Positions 28,394-37,695 of a stretch of DNA of 64,000 nucleotides are shown piece after piece. A model generated the notes under the pieces. The model ran no database searches. It was given only the letters and a program-made list of their open reading frames with translations, and had not been told where the DNA came from. The DNA comes from Marinoscillum luteum (GTDB lineage: Bacteria; Bacteroidota; Bacteroidia; Cytophagales; Cyclobacteriaceae). Within the stretch, counting starts at the first letter, position 1. Each line of letters begins with the position of its first letter. The stretch spans positions 620,001-684,000 of the forward strand of contig NZ_JBIPKE010000020.1 in assembly GCF_044005705.1 (NCBI RefSeq), read 5' to 3'. Position numbers and translations under genes: made by a program.

Positions 28394-30622
28394 TCAATTT
28401 GTCAGTTCAAAATCCTTCTCCAAATACTCCGCACTATTGGCACCTATCATTACCGCAAACTGGCCGGGCTCCACAATGTAATCACGACTGACTGGAGACC
28501 AATATTTCAACATGTCTGGTGTAACCGAAAAAGTAACCTTCTCTGATGCTCCAGCCTCAAGTCCTATCTTTCTAAATCCTTTCAATTCTTTGACTGGTCG
28601 GACCACCTCGCCAACATAGTCCCGCAAATAGAGCTGCACAACTTCTTCTCCAAAGACCTCCCCTATGTTCGTTACCCGAACAGAAACCTCCATTTGCTCA
28701 TTCAACTTCATACTATCCCGGCTGATTATTAAATCAGAAAACTCAAAACCAGAATAGCTCAGACCAAAACCAAATGGATAAAGCGGGCCATTAGGAATAT
28801 CAATGTATTTAGAAGAATACTGCGAAGATGCGGCCGGTCTACCGGTGCTGTAGTGGTTATAGTACAATGGCACCTGACCCACATCCCGAGGAAAAGTCAT
28901 CGTGAGTTTACCTGACGGATTATAATGACCAGCCAAAACTTCTGCTATGGCATTGCCTCCCTCGGTTCCCGGAAACCAGACCTCAAGAATGGCATTCATA
29001 TTTTCCTGATACCAGGGAATAGTCAGCGGACGTCCATTAAATAACACCAAAACTGTTGGGTTGCCCGATTCAAGAGCTAGTTCTGCGATACGTTGTTGAT
29101 TGCCAGGAATGCCCAGCGTGGCTCGGCTAGCAGCCTCGGCCGACATTTCCTTTGGCTCGCCCATAGCCAACAGAATCAAATCGGCGTCTCTGGTCAGGTC
29201 TTTAATCTTCCTTTCTGGCAGGGGCGAGTTTTCCCAAAAATCGCCCACATTCAACCAGTTAATCTCAGCTTCCGGAAACTGCTTTTTCATTCCGGCCAGC
29301 AGGGTAATAGCTTCGCTGGTATCTCCCTTGGCCGACCATCTTCCCAATATGTCTTGGGAGTTGGAAAAAGGGCCAAGTATAGCAATCCGTTTCACTTTAG
29401 AAGAAATGGGCAACACCCCATCATTCTTCAACAATACCATGGATTTCATGGCTGTTTCTTTAGCGATTTCGCGATGTGGTACTGACAAGGTGATGCTATC
29501 GATATACTTTTCAGTAGCAAAGCGATAGGGATTAGCAAACAGGCCCAGTTCATACTTTTTAATCACTATTCGCCTTACCGCTTCATCGATGACTGACTCA
29601 TCCAGGAGCCCATCTTCAACAAGCCGCTTTATATTTTCATGGTAATTACGCGATTGCATTTCAATATCTACCGTCCCGTCCAGCGCCTGCGAAGTAGCTT
29701 GAGCTGCATCTCTGGCATAACCGTGTTTGATCAATTCCCCTACACTTCCAAAATCGGAAATCACAATCCCCTCAAATCCCAACTCCGAACGAAGTACATC
29801 TCGCAATAAGGGCGCATGAGCAACCGTAGGAACACTACCAACCACATTAAAGGAGGTCATCACGGAGCTCACACCGGCTTTTATGGCATGTTGAAAGGGA
29901 GGTAAATGGATGTTGCGCAAAGTCTCCTCACCAATATCCACGGTGTTGTAGTCACGACCACCTTCTACGGCACCATAGCCGATAAAATGCTTCACGCAAG
30001 CCATAATCGTATTTGCATGGCTTATCCCATCTCCCTGAAATCCATCAACGGAGGCTTCAGTAAATAACGATGAAAGAAACGGGTCTTCGCCATTTCCTTC
30101 CATCACCCGTCCCCAACGTGGGTCGCGCGACACATCGGCCATTGGCCCATGATTGTAACTAATCCCTGCTGCTGACGCTTCTATGGCTGCAATGCGGTGT
30201 GCTCTTTTGACCAATGCCGTGTCCCAGGAACAGGACATGGCCAATGGCATAGGGAAGATGGTTTTGAAGCCGTGGATTACATCATAATTAAAAAAGAGTG
30301 GAATCCCGAGACGGCTTTCTTCTACCGCAAAGCGCTGCATCTCCTCCACATCATGTACATCCCCGGGCACGAGTATTGAGCCTACTCCACCAGCCTTGAC
30401 CAACTCAATAAGATCACGTGCCTTTTCGCCATCTCCCACCCTGGCATGCCCTCTGCCCAAACACTGATACATCTGACCGATTTTTTCCTCCAATGTCATG
30501 AGGGCAAGAAGCGAATCTGCTTTAGCTACAACGCCTCCTTGCGAGGTACCGTCTTCAGTAGGTTGACTGCACCTGCTAAGGAAAAAAACGACGAATCCAA
30601 TAAACCAAAGATGTTTTATCAT
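28394..30622 (-). CDS. GH3 beta-glycosidase lipoprotein
   Basis: 742-aa GH3 exo-beta-glycosidase, probably a beta-glucosidase, anchored by lipobox FLSRC (Cys18). N-terminal barrel with RDPRWGR and KHFIGYG substrate-site blocks and nucleophile Asp290 in IVISDFGS. The alpha/beta sandwich (about 385-560) carries the candidate acid/base region, and a fibronectin III-like domain closes the protein (about 630-725). It removes terminal sugars from oligosaccharides generated by the clan GH-A enzymes. The start codon overlaps the upstream oxidoreductase stop (ATGA). Sugar specificity cannot be read from sequence. Confidence 0.92.
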   Translation of the reverse strand: MIKHLWFIGFVVFFLSRCSQPTEDGTSQGGVVAKADSLLALMTLEEKIGQMYQCLGRGHARVGDGEKARDLIELVKAGGVGSILVPGDVHDVEEMQRFAVEESRLGIPLFFNYDVIHGFKTIFPMPLAMSCSWDTALVKRAHRIAAIEASAAGISYNHGPMADVSRDPRWGRVMEGNGEDPFLSSLFTEASVDGFQGDGISHANTIMACVKHFIGYGAVEGGRDYNTVDIGEETLRNIHLPPFQHAIKAGVSSVMTSFNVVGSVPTVAHAPLLRDVLRSELGFEGIVISDFGSVGELIKHGYARDAAQATSQALDGTVDIEMQSRNYHENIKRLVEDGLLDESVIDEAVRRIVIKKYELGLFANPYRFATEKYIDSITLSVPHREIAKETAMKSMVLLKNDGVLPISSKVKRIAILGPFSNSQDILGRWSAKGDTSEAITLLAGMKKQFPEAEINWLNVGDFWENSPLPERKIKDLTRDADLILLAMGEPKEMSAEAASRATLGIPGNQQRIAELALESGNPTVLVLFNGRPLTIPWYQENMNAILEVWFPGTEGGNAIAEVLAGHYNPSGKLTMTFPRDVGQVPLYYNHYSTGRPAASSQYSSKYIDIPNGPLYPFGFGLSYSGFEFSDLIISRDSMKLNEQMEVSVRVTNIGEVFGEEVVQLYLRDYVGEVVRPVKELKGFRKIGLEAGASEKVTFSVTPDMLKYWSPVSRDYIVEPGQFAVMIGANSAEYLEKDFELTN

Positions 30623-32622
30623 TTGGCTAAGGTTTCTGGAACTAACAATACCGCATCTGCTCTTACAAGTCCTTCCTTATTTCCATAAATGGTCACAGAA
30701 TTGGTTTGATCAGCATTCAGTTGGTACTTCCCAACAGCCACCCATTCACCAGAAGTCTGACCAATTATTTCTATTTCCTCGGCTACTATGTCCACGCTGG
30801 CGGAAAGATCACCACTCGTTATTCCTATTTTGGTGACAGGTGCCACGCCTTCTATTTTACTAAAATAGACATAGACTTCATATTGACCTGACGTAGCAAT
30901 AGAGGGCTTAAAACTGGCCATACCTTCACCCATAATTTGTAAAGCATCTGCTCCATAGCAATGGCTGTTTACGGCTTCCCAATTACCTGTAGCACTCACA
31001 GATTGATCGGTATTGTCCACGAGAATTTCCGCAACCTCTCCATTGGATAATGGGTCCGACGCAATCTCCTGCTGTATCGCCCGATAATCAACCTCCTGAA
31101 CTCCTGTCTCGTTGGATATGGCTAAATCTGCGGCCAAAGCTGCTACTTGTCCCAAAGCCATAAAAACGGGTTCCATTCTGATAGATCCATAAGCGATGTG
31201 ACTTGCAGACATAGCCACTGGCACCAACAAATTCTGACATTCTGCCCTTTGTGGAATAATAGCACCATAACTAATTGGATATGGCCCAAAACCGCCGACC
31301 TCCACATTTCCTTCATTTTTCACCATGGCCACCCCATCCTTTTTTACCACCACACGCTGACAGTTATGCGAATCCATGGTGTAAGCTGCCATAGCTATAG
31401 GGTCTGAAACAACTTCCTTTGCCTGACAGTGATGCTGTGTCATGACCGTCTGGCCAACCATCCTTCGAACTTCCCTTACATACAGCTGGGGTGACCAATG
31501 ATTGTTATCAGTATATTCATCCTTGGGATATCCCCACTCCTGCATCTCCTTTCTAAGCTGCTCAGGTACGCGTGGATCTGCCTTGTAGAAGTAAAGCAAT
31601 CCTTTGGTATAACTTTCGTGCATTGCCACTATGGCTTCACGCTCCTCGTAAGAGGCCTCAGGATAGTCATAGTTCATGCCTATCATGTCTGTAGAAAAAC
31701 CTCCACGATTGTTGATGTCTGTTTTGCCTCCAGGCATCTTACTCCAGATAAAATAATCGTTGAGCGACCGCTTGTCTGGCTGTGCCTCAAACAACCTGAG
31801 CAACAGCTCATACCTGGAGGAATCATAGTCTGCCGGACGTGTGATCTCCACCTTATTGTCTGCTTCATTGGTCAAACAGATTCGGAAATTATAAGCTTGC
31901 AGTTTTTGATCACCTGTGCCATCTTCTGCAACAAGCTCGGGGCTGATTCCCCAGAGCAAACCACTTGATGAGTCGCCTTTGACCTTGTACGGATCTATAA
32001 AGTCAGGAAACTGGTGACGCTTTCTCAGCTGTACTCCATTATAGGTTTCACCGTATTGTTCGTTGCTTTCTCTCCCCACTGTATATGACACTCCAGCTTT
32101 GGCCATCAGGTCCCCTTCATAAGAAGCATCAATAAAGACCCGCGCTGATAACGCTTTAAGCTCCTGCGCATTCACATTATTCTCCAGGATAATCTCTTTG
32201 ATTTCCGCTCCCTCCATATTCACCGAGGAAAGTCTATGCCCTGCTAGAATAGGGATTTGAGCTTCCTTTATGTAGTCCTGAAACACCTCACCAGCAACAT
32301 GTGGCTCAAATATCCAGCGTTCAAACGTGCCGTATTTCGCACCTATTCTTCTATAAAAATCTTTAGCCAGTCCTGTAATGGCATATTTATTTCCAATATC
32401 GGTATATCCAAGACCTCCGGTTGTCAAGCCACCAAGATGGTTATCTGGAGAAACCAGTAACACTTCGAGCCCCTTCATCTTAGCGGTGTACGCAGCTATG
32501 ATACCAGATGAAGTACTCCCGTAAACAATCAAATCATAAGTACCTATTCCTTCATTGGAGGTATTGCATCCATTAATGATTGACCCAAAAAGGATGAGAA
32601 ATGCGAATATTTTAATTTTCAT
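30619..32622 (-). CDS. FAD-dependent oxidoreductase lipoprotein with golvesin-like C-terminal domain
   Basis: 667-aa protein of the FAD_oxidored (PF12831-like) family. Lipobox IINGC (Cys19) predicts a lipid-anchored exported protein. The dinucleotide-binding start DLIVYGSTSSGIIAAYTA is a GxT/SxxG Rossmann variant, followed by HLGGLTTGGLGYTD and FIDASYEGDLMAKAGVSY, blocks typical of the family. Residues about 545-667 form a beta-rich domain of the kind annotated as golvesin C-terminal/xanthan-lyase-like, probably for glycan binding. No substrate is known to me for this family in glycan loci. A paralog without the extra domain lies at 37695-39347. ATGA overlaps on both sides place it firmly in the operon. 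Confidence 0.85.
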   Translation of the reverse strand: MKIKIFAFLILFGSIINGCNTSNEGIGTYDLIVYGSTSSGIIAAYTAKMKGLEVLLVSPDNHLGGLTTGGLGYTDIGNKYAITGLAKDFYRRIGAKYGTFERWIFEPHVAGEVFQDYIKEAQIPILAGHRLSSVNMEGAEIKEIILENNVNAQELKALSARVFIDASYEGDLMAKAGVSYTVGRESNEQYGETYNGVQLRKRHQFPDFIDPYKVKGDSSSGLLWGISPELVAEDGTGDQKLQAYNFRICLTNEADNKVEITRPADYDSSRYELLLRLFEAQPDKRSLNDYFIWSKMPGGKTDINNRGGFSTDMIGMNYDYPEASYEEREAIVAMHESYTKGLLYFYKADPRVPEQLRKEMQEWGYPKDEYTDNNHWSPQLYVREVRRMVGQTVMTQHHCQAKEVVSDPIAMAAYTMDSHNCQRVVVKKDGVAMVKNEGNVEVGGFGPYPISYGAIIPQRAECQNLLVPVAMSASHIAYGSIRMEPVFMALGQVAALAADLAISNETGVQEVDYRAIQQEIASDPLSNGEVAEILVDNTDQSVSATGNWEAVNSHCYGADALQIMGEGMASFKPSIATSGQYEVYVYFSKIEGVAPVTKIGITSGDLSASVDIVAEEIEIIGQTSGEWVAVGKYQLNADQTNSVTIYGNKEGLVRADAVLLVPETLAK

Positions 32623-34958
32623 TGGATGATAAGTTTAGCTGATTTCAAATCTTCATTGGCAGAAGAACTTCCGGTGGACACCAAAAACTCTCCAGCTTCT
32701 ATCATTCTTTTCATGTCCAGGTTATAAAAAGCGAAAGCCTCTTCGTCCAACTCAAAGGTCACTTTCCTGGTCTCTCCGGGAGCCAGACTGATTCGTTCGA
32801 ATGCCTTGAGTTCTTTCATAGGTCGGGTAACCGAGCTATAGAGATCACTTATATACACCTGCACCACTTCCTCTCCCTCCAAACTACTTGTATTGGTCAC
32901 TTCAACGCTGACCTTCACCACATCACCAGCCGCTATTTCGGCTTTTGACAGCACTGGATCACCATACGTAAACTTGCTGTAACTCAGACCATAACCAAAA
33001 GGGTATAGGGCTCCAGTTTTGGACCACTTGTATTTTTTGACATAATGTGCACGCTTGTGATTGTAATAAGAGGGTACCTGCCCCACATTGCGCGGAATGG
33101 TGATGGGAAGTTTCCCTGAGGGATTTACCTGTCCGAAAATAACCTCAGCAATGGCCTGCCCACCGGCACTTCCCGGCTCCCAGGCCTCTATTACGGCTGG
33201 TACGTTTTCCGCAATCCACTCCACACCGAGCGGTCGCCCGTTTACCAAAACAACCACCAGAGGCTTGCCTGTCTTATGTAGTGCTTCTACCAGCTGCTGC
33301 TGCTTGCCGACCAAATCCAGGTTGTCCCGGGCAACATTCTCACCATTGGTCTTAAGCTTACTTTCATACCTCAGAGAATTGCTGCCTACCACCACCACGA
33401 TCACGTCATGGTTTTTGCTCCTGCTTACAGCCTCTGCGATGTGCTGGTCGGTGATCTCAATCACCTGCTTACCCATGTTGTAGTAGTTCAGGTCTATACC
33501 TTGTGGTTTGACCAATTCAAAGCCCTCATGCACTGTGGTGATGTTGTCTTCTGGTTGCTCAAAGCTCCAGTCTCCCATCAAGGTGTGGTTGCCGGCATTG
33601 GGGCCAGTGATGAAGATGCTCTTCACTTTATCTGTAGATAAAGGCAAAACATTCTCATTTTTCAACAGGACAATAGATTTGCGAGCCGCCTCCAGCGCCA
33701 TAGAGGTGTGCGCCGAGGTGTGAATGGATTCACTAATCTTGTCTTCATTGACAAAAGGGTCTTCAAAAAGGCCCAACCTGAATTTTGCCTCGAGAATTTT
33801 GCGTACCGACTGATCGATACGTTCTTCCTTTAGTCGGCCCTCGTTGACCAGTTCCATTACCGGCTCCAGAAAATCGGGGCCATGCATGTGCATGTCCATG
33901 CCCGCATCCACGGTAAGGTAGCAGGCCTCTTTCTGAGAATCCACCACGCGATGTACTGTTTTGAGTCGCTCTATGTCCATCCAGTCACTCACCACGAATC
34001 CATCAAATCCCATTTCACCTCGGAGAATATCAGTCAGCAAGTACTTGCTGCCATGGCAAGGGTCGCCATTGATGTCGTTGTGTGCGGCCATGGCTGTGAA
34101 AGCACCCGCATCGATGGTTTTTTGATAAGGGGGGAAGTAAATCTCACGAAGGGTCCGCTCACTCACATCCATTGGTGAAGCATTCAAGCCATTCACAGGT
34201 TCGCTTCCCGCCACAAAATGCTTGATACAGGCCAGCACATTGTCCGGTGAACTGAAATCTTCTCCCTGAAGCCCCTCCACCATGGCAACACCCATAGCAC
34301 CCACCAGATAAGGATCTTCTCCAAAAGTTTCGCCCACTCTACCCCACCTGGGATCACGAGCCACATCCACATTGGGAGAAAAAGCCCAATGTGATCCCGT
34401 GGCACGCATTTCTTTAGCAGTCTGCTGCGCCACTCTCTTGATGAGATCAGTATCCCAGGTGGATGCCAAACTTAGTGGTGTGGGGTAAACAGTTGCTCCT
34501 TCATATAGTGCGTTTCCATGTATAGCATCTATGCCGATAAGCAATGGGATCTTCAGCCGGGTTTGCTGGGCAGCTTTTTGTAACTCGTTGGCTTCTTTGG
34601 CTGACAGTACATGTAAGAACGAACCAATTTTGCCCGCCTTAATCAAGTCATAGAGATCCTTGCCACTCAAACCGGGATAAAATGCGTTGGCGTCATCGGC
34701 CATTAGGTCGATCGGAGTGTTGAGAGCAGCAGACTTCTTTAGATGAAACAAACCAACATACTGACTCATTTGACCCACCTTTTCCTCCAAAGTCATTTTG
34801 GACAACAGGTCTTCTACCCGGTGTGCCACTGAAGCATCTGGATCTAAATAGTCCTTCTTTTGGTGTCCTTCCACGTGCTGGCAACTATTCAATGAATAAA
34901 TTGCGACTAACGAAATTAAGAGACAACTCACTAATCCTTTATTATAATATAGTCTCAT
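32619..34958 (-). CDS. GH3 beta-glucosidase-like lipoprotein
   Basis: 779-aa GH3 enzyme with lipobox SLNSC (Cys26). It shows the classical BglX-like blocks: LLIGIDAIHG, NVDVARDPRWGRVGE, KHFVAGSEP and nucleophile Asp325 in FVVSDWMD. A C-terminal fibronectin III-like domain is present (about 660-770). It is longer and only moderately similar to the second GH3 of this operon, so the two probably act on different linkages or positions. It follows a clan GH-A lipoprotein by 9 nt and overlaps the oxidoreductase start (ATGA). Confidence 0.93.
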   Translation of the reverse strand: MRLYYNKGLVSCLLISLVAIYSLNSCQHVEGHQKKDYLDPDASVAHRVEDLLSKMTLEEKVGQMSQYVGLFHLKKSAALNTPIDLMADDANAFYPGLSGKDLYDLIKAGKIGSFLHVLSAKEANELQKAAQQTRLKIPLLIGIDAIHGNALYEGATVYPTPLSLASTWDTDLIKRVAQQTAKEMRATGSHWAFSPNVDVARDPRWGRVGETFGEDPYLVGAMGVAMVEGLQGEDFSSPDNVLACIKHFVAGSEPVNGLNASPMDVSERTLREIYFPPYQKTIDAGAFTAMAAHNDINGDPCHGSKYLLTDILRGEMGFDGFVVSDWMDIERLKTVHRVVDSQKEACYLTVDAGMDMHMHGPDFLEPVMELVNEGRLKEERIDQSVRKILEAKFRLGLFEDPFVNEDKISESIHTSAHTSMALEAARKSIVLLKNENVLPLSTDKVKSIFITGPNAGNHTLMGDWSFEQPEDNITTVHEGFELVKPQGIDLNYYNMGKQVIEITDQHIAEAVSRSKNHDVIVVVVGSNSLRYESKLKTNGENVARDNLDLVGKQQQLVEALHKTGKPLVVVLVNGRPLGVEWIAENVPAVIEAWEPGSAGGQAIAEVIFGQVNPSGKLPITIPRNVGQVPSYYNHKRAHYVKKYKWSKTGALYPFGYGLSYSKFTYGDPVLSKAEIAAGDVVKVSVEVTNTSSLEGEEVVQVYISDLYSSVTRPMKELKAFERISLAPGETRKVTFELDEEAFAFYNLDMKRMIEAGEFLVSTGSSSANEDLKSAKLIIQ

Positions 34959-34967
34959 CTTATAAGC

Positions 34968-36335
34968 TTATTTTTCTACTTTGAATGGAATCGAAGCAAA
35001 CGCTACATTTTCATGGCTGTCATGCACGAATGCATACAATCTGTACTCACCTTCACCGGGCATGCTAAACTTCACTGATTTCTGATCGTTGGATGTAAAT
35101 AGCCCCTCTAAACCAGGCAAAGAGCCTTCGAAACGCTGATCTTTGGAAATCACCAGCCCTTCCCGCACTATCTGCCATTCGTAGGTCAACTGATCAGCCT
35201 CCAAATCAACTGCTTTGATACTGGCGTAATTTTCATCTCCCACTTTGAGCACAAGGTCATCGAATGCGGTTTTCCCGTTTAGCGTCAGGCTTTCAGATGA
35301 TTCAATGCGGGGTGCCCGGTTGGCCGGATATCCTCCTTTCCATGAGTAGTACATTGATTGTGCAGCCGCCAGTGGTTTCTTCTTGGTGGTGAACAAACCA
35401 TACCAGGTAGCTACCGCTCCATGGGTCTGATACCCCCACAGGAAGGTATAAGAGCCGATACACCCTTTGTTGATATTTGCGGCGATGTGCTGTGAATAAA
35501 CATCCGTATAGACCTGAGCTTTCTCTGTGCTGGTCAGCTCATAAATGCCGCCCCAGGGTGTCATGGGTACGTTACCCCAGGTACCGTTTGGGCCCCATTC
35601 GGTAATCATATAGGGCTTGGTCCAACCTGCTCCGGCTATTTTGCCCTGAGCCAAACCAATGGCATTGTAGGTATTCACACTCAAGATATCCAAAGAGGGT
35701 GCGCGCAGCGCGATTTCTTCAATGTCAGTAGGATCAGCCCCAGCAAGCACCGTGGTAGTCAGGTGGTTGGTATCGAGCTCATGAATCATGTCCGAAACCT
35801 CACCGATAAAATCCCACACCTTATAGTTTGTGTATCTGGAATCTACTTCATTCCCTATCCCCCAGATCATTACCGCCGGATGATCTTTGAATTGTAACAC
35901 TTCTTGCCTGATGCGCTCCTTTTGCTTGGCTACCTCTTCCTCATTGTCATAGTCAAAGCCGTCGGTTTCCCTGTTGACCCATATGCCGAGACAAACAGTG
36001 AGCTTGTACTCCAGCGCACTATCAAGTACGATCTGGGTGTCTTCGTTGACCCCATAGGTACGGATAGAATTGCCACCATATGCTGGTACCAAATCCAGGA
36101 AGTTGTTATAGGCAACCCCTTTGATAAAATAGGGTTGACCGTTTCGGTAGAGCCGGGGTATCTCACCTTCGTAGATGATTTCGGCCTTTACAGGACCATC
36201 TGTGGGATAATCTTCTGAAACCTGATTCTGACCCTCATCTTCCTTGTCGATGGATTCTTCCTGACAGGCATAGAATATTGGTGACATGGCGATTGAAAAA
36301 ACAATCCATAAAAGTGATCTTGACGTTTGATTCAT
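34968..36335 (-). CDS. Clan GH-A (GH2-like) glycosidase lipoprotein A
   Basis: 455-aa lipoprotein (lipobox IFYAC, Cys24). A TIM barrel (about 55-345) starts with RLYRNGQPYFIKG and YGGNSIRTYG; acid/base Glu163 lies in WGIGNEVD and nucleophile Glu246 in MITEWGPNG. An Ig-like domain follows (about 348-455). It is closely similar to the barrel plus Ig part of the large enzyme at 18895-22038; the catalytic glutamates have the same 83-residue spacing. Such proteins are usually labelled glycosyl hydrolase family 2 TIM-barrel; the barrel-plus-Ig plan also fits GH158 endo-beta-1,3-glucanases, which I cannot verify here. Confidence 0.82.
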   Translation of the reverse strand: MNQTSRSLLWIVFSIAMSPIFYACQEESIDKEDEGQNQVSEDYPTDGPVKAEIIYEGEIPRLYRNGQPYFIKGVAYNNFLDLVPAYGGNSIRTYGVNEDTQIVLDSALEYKLTVCLGIWVNRETDGFDYDNEEEVAKQKERIRQEVLQFKDHPAVMIWGIGNEVDSRYTNYKVWDFIGEVSDMIHELDTNHLTTTVLAGADPTDIEEIALRAPSLDILSVNTYNAIGLAQGKIAGAGWTKPYMITEWGPNGTWGNVPMTPWGGIYELTSTEKAQVYTDVYSQHIAANINKGCIGSYTFLWGYQTHGAVATWYGLFTTKKKPLAAAQSMYYSWKGGYPANRAPRIESSESLTLNGKTAFDDLVLKVGDENYASIKAVDLEADQLTYEWQIVREGLVISKDQRFEGSLPGLEGLFTSNDQKSVKFSMPGEGEYRLYAFVHDSHENVAFASIPFKVEK

Positions 36336-36351
36336 ACCTGTTTCTTAAGTT

Positions 36352-37695
36352 TTACTCTACAATAAATGGAATCACAGCATTGGCTACCTTGCCGAAATTG
36401 TCCTTCACAAAAACATACAATCGGTACTGGCCGGTATTAATGGCTTTAATTTCAGCATTGCTGCCATTATCGGCAACCACCCAGCCAGCAAGACCCGGAG
36501 GACGATTGCCCTGTGGTGCTCCCTCCTGTACGACTACCCACTGATAGGTAAGAGGATCTGTATCTTCGGCATTGACCACTGTCTGATAAGTTTTGTTTAG
36601 TTCGAGCGTGATCCCATCGAACGCCTGTTTCCCATTCAGCAGAAATTCAGTGCGATCGGAAATAACGGGAGCCCTATGGTTCGGATAGACGCCCGTCCAT
36701 CCATATTGCAGGACATCTACTGCACCGTATGTATAACCCTCCTCATTAAAAAAAGCATGCCAATTGCGTCTACTGCCTGATTGATGAGAGGCCTGATCAC
36801 CCCATAAAAAAGCAAATGACCCCATGCAGCCATAAGCAATGTTAGGCAGCACATCATTACTGTAAATCTCGTCAATGAACTGAGCCTTTTCGGTAGATGT
36901 GGGCTCGACTAATGCACCCCAGGACAGAGCCGGAGATTCAGGGAATCCTTGAGGAAGAGCCCTATTTCCAAATTCACTCAGTATGAAGCCAATATCCCAT
37001 CCAGCCTCTTCGAGGTGCGGTACTACCAAACGAGATTGTGGATACTTGGCATTACTGGAAAAGAAATCAAGATCCGGTGCCCATTTTTGCATATCAAGCA
37101 GCTTTTCTACACTGGAATTGATAATGGCTATAGTGGTGGGGTGATCCGGGTCTTCACGATGTATCATTTCGCTCACTTGATTTACAGCCTCCCACATCGC
37201 CTGTTTGTTTACATTGCTATCGTAATGTCCGTCCAGCTCATTTCCAAGAACCCAAAAAAGCAATGCCGGATGATCCTTATATTCACGTACTTGCCGGGTA
37301 AGGATATCCAACTGCTCCTGAACCTGAACAGAATCAGTATAATCAAAACCATACTCGGGCTGCTGAAGCCATAACCCAAACGCTACGGACAGACCAGACT
37401 CATGTGCACTATCCATGATGGTCATGGTGGAGTCGTTGATCCCATAGGTTCTGATTGTGTTGCCACCCAATTCCGCTATCCGATCGTAATACTGACCTCC
37501 TGCCACTCCTTTGATAAAAAAAGGCGTACCATCCTTATACATCTTCCACGTGCCACTTGCCTTGCTCACCTGAACTTTGGCTGGCCCGAGTTGTAGATCA
37601 TCAACCTGGCCAGGCTTGTTTACCACCTCTTGCTCACAGGCCATGATCAGAAGGAACCCGATCAATAAACTTGTTGCTTTTAGTGGCTTATACAT
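36352..37695 (-). CDS. Clan GH-A (GH2-like) glycosidase lipoprotein B
   Basis: 447-aa lipoprotein from the ATG at 37695, which overlaps the upstream TGA by one base (TGATG); lipobox LIMAC (Cys20). The barrel (about 50-340) begins KMYKDGTPFFIKGVAGG and GGNTIRTYG. The acid/base is Glu153 in WVLGNELDG. The nucleophile region reads LSEFGNR (Glu241) rather than the TEWG of the two paralogs, and the spacing between the glutamates is 88, so this copy has diverged and may differ in specificity. An Ig-like C-terminal domain is present. Lies 16 nt before paralog A, indicating tandem duplication followed by divergence. Confidence 0.8.
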   Translation of the reverse strand: MYKPLKATSLLIGFLLIMACEQEVVNKPGQVDDLQLGPAKVQVSKASGTWKMYKDGTPFFIKGVAGGQYYDRIAELGGNTIRTYGINDSTMTIMDSAHESGLSVAFGLWLQQPEYGFDYTDSVQVQEQLDILTRQVREYKDHPALLFWVLGNELDGHYDSNVNKQAMWEAVNQVSEMIHREDPDHPTTIAIINSSVEKLLDMQKWAPDLDFFSSNAKYPQSRLVVPHLEEAGWDIGFILSEFGNRALPQGFPESPALSWGALVEPTSTEKAQFIDEIYSNDVLPNIAYGCMGSFAFLWGDQASHQSGSRRNWHAFFNEEGYTYGAVDVLQYGWTGVYPNHRAPVISDRTEFLLNGKQAFDGITLELNKTYQTVVNAEDTDPLTYQWVVVQEGAPQGNRPPGLAGWVVADNGSNAEIKAINTGQYRLYVFVKDNFGKVANAVIPFIVE

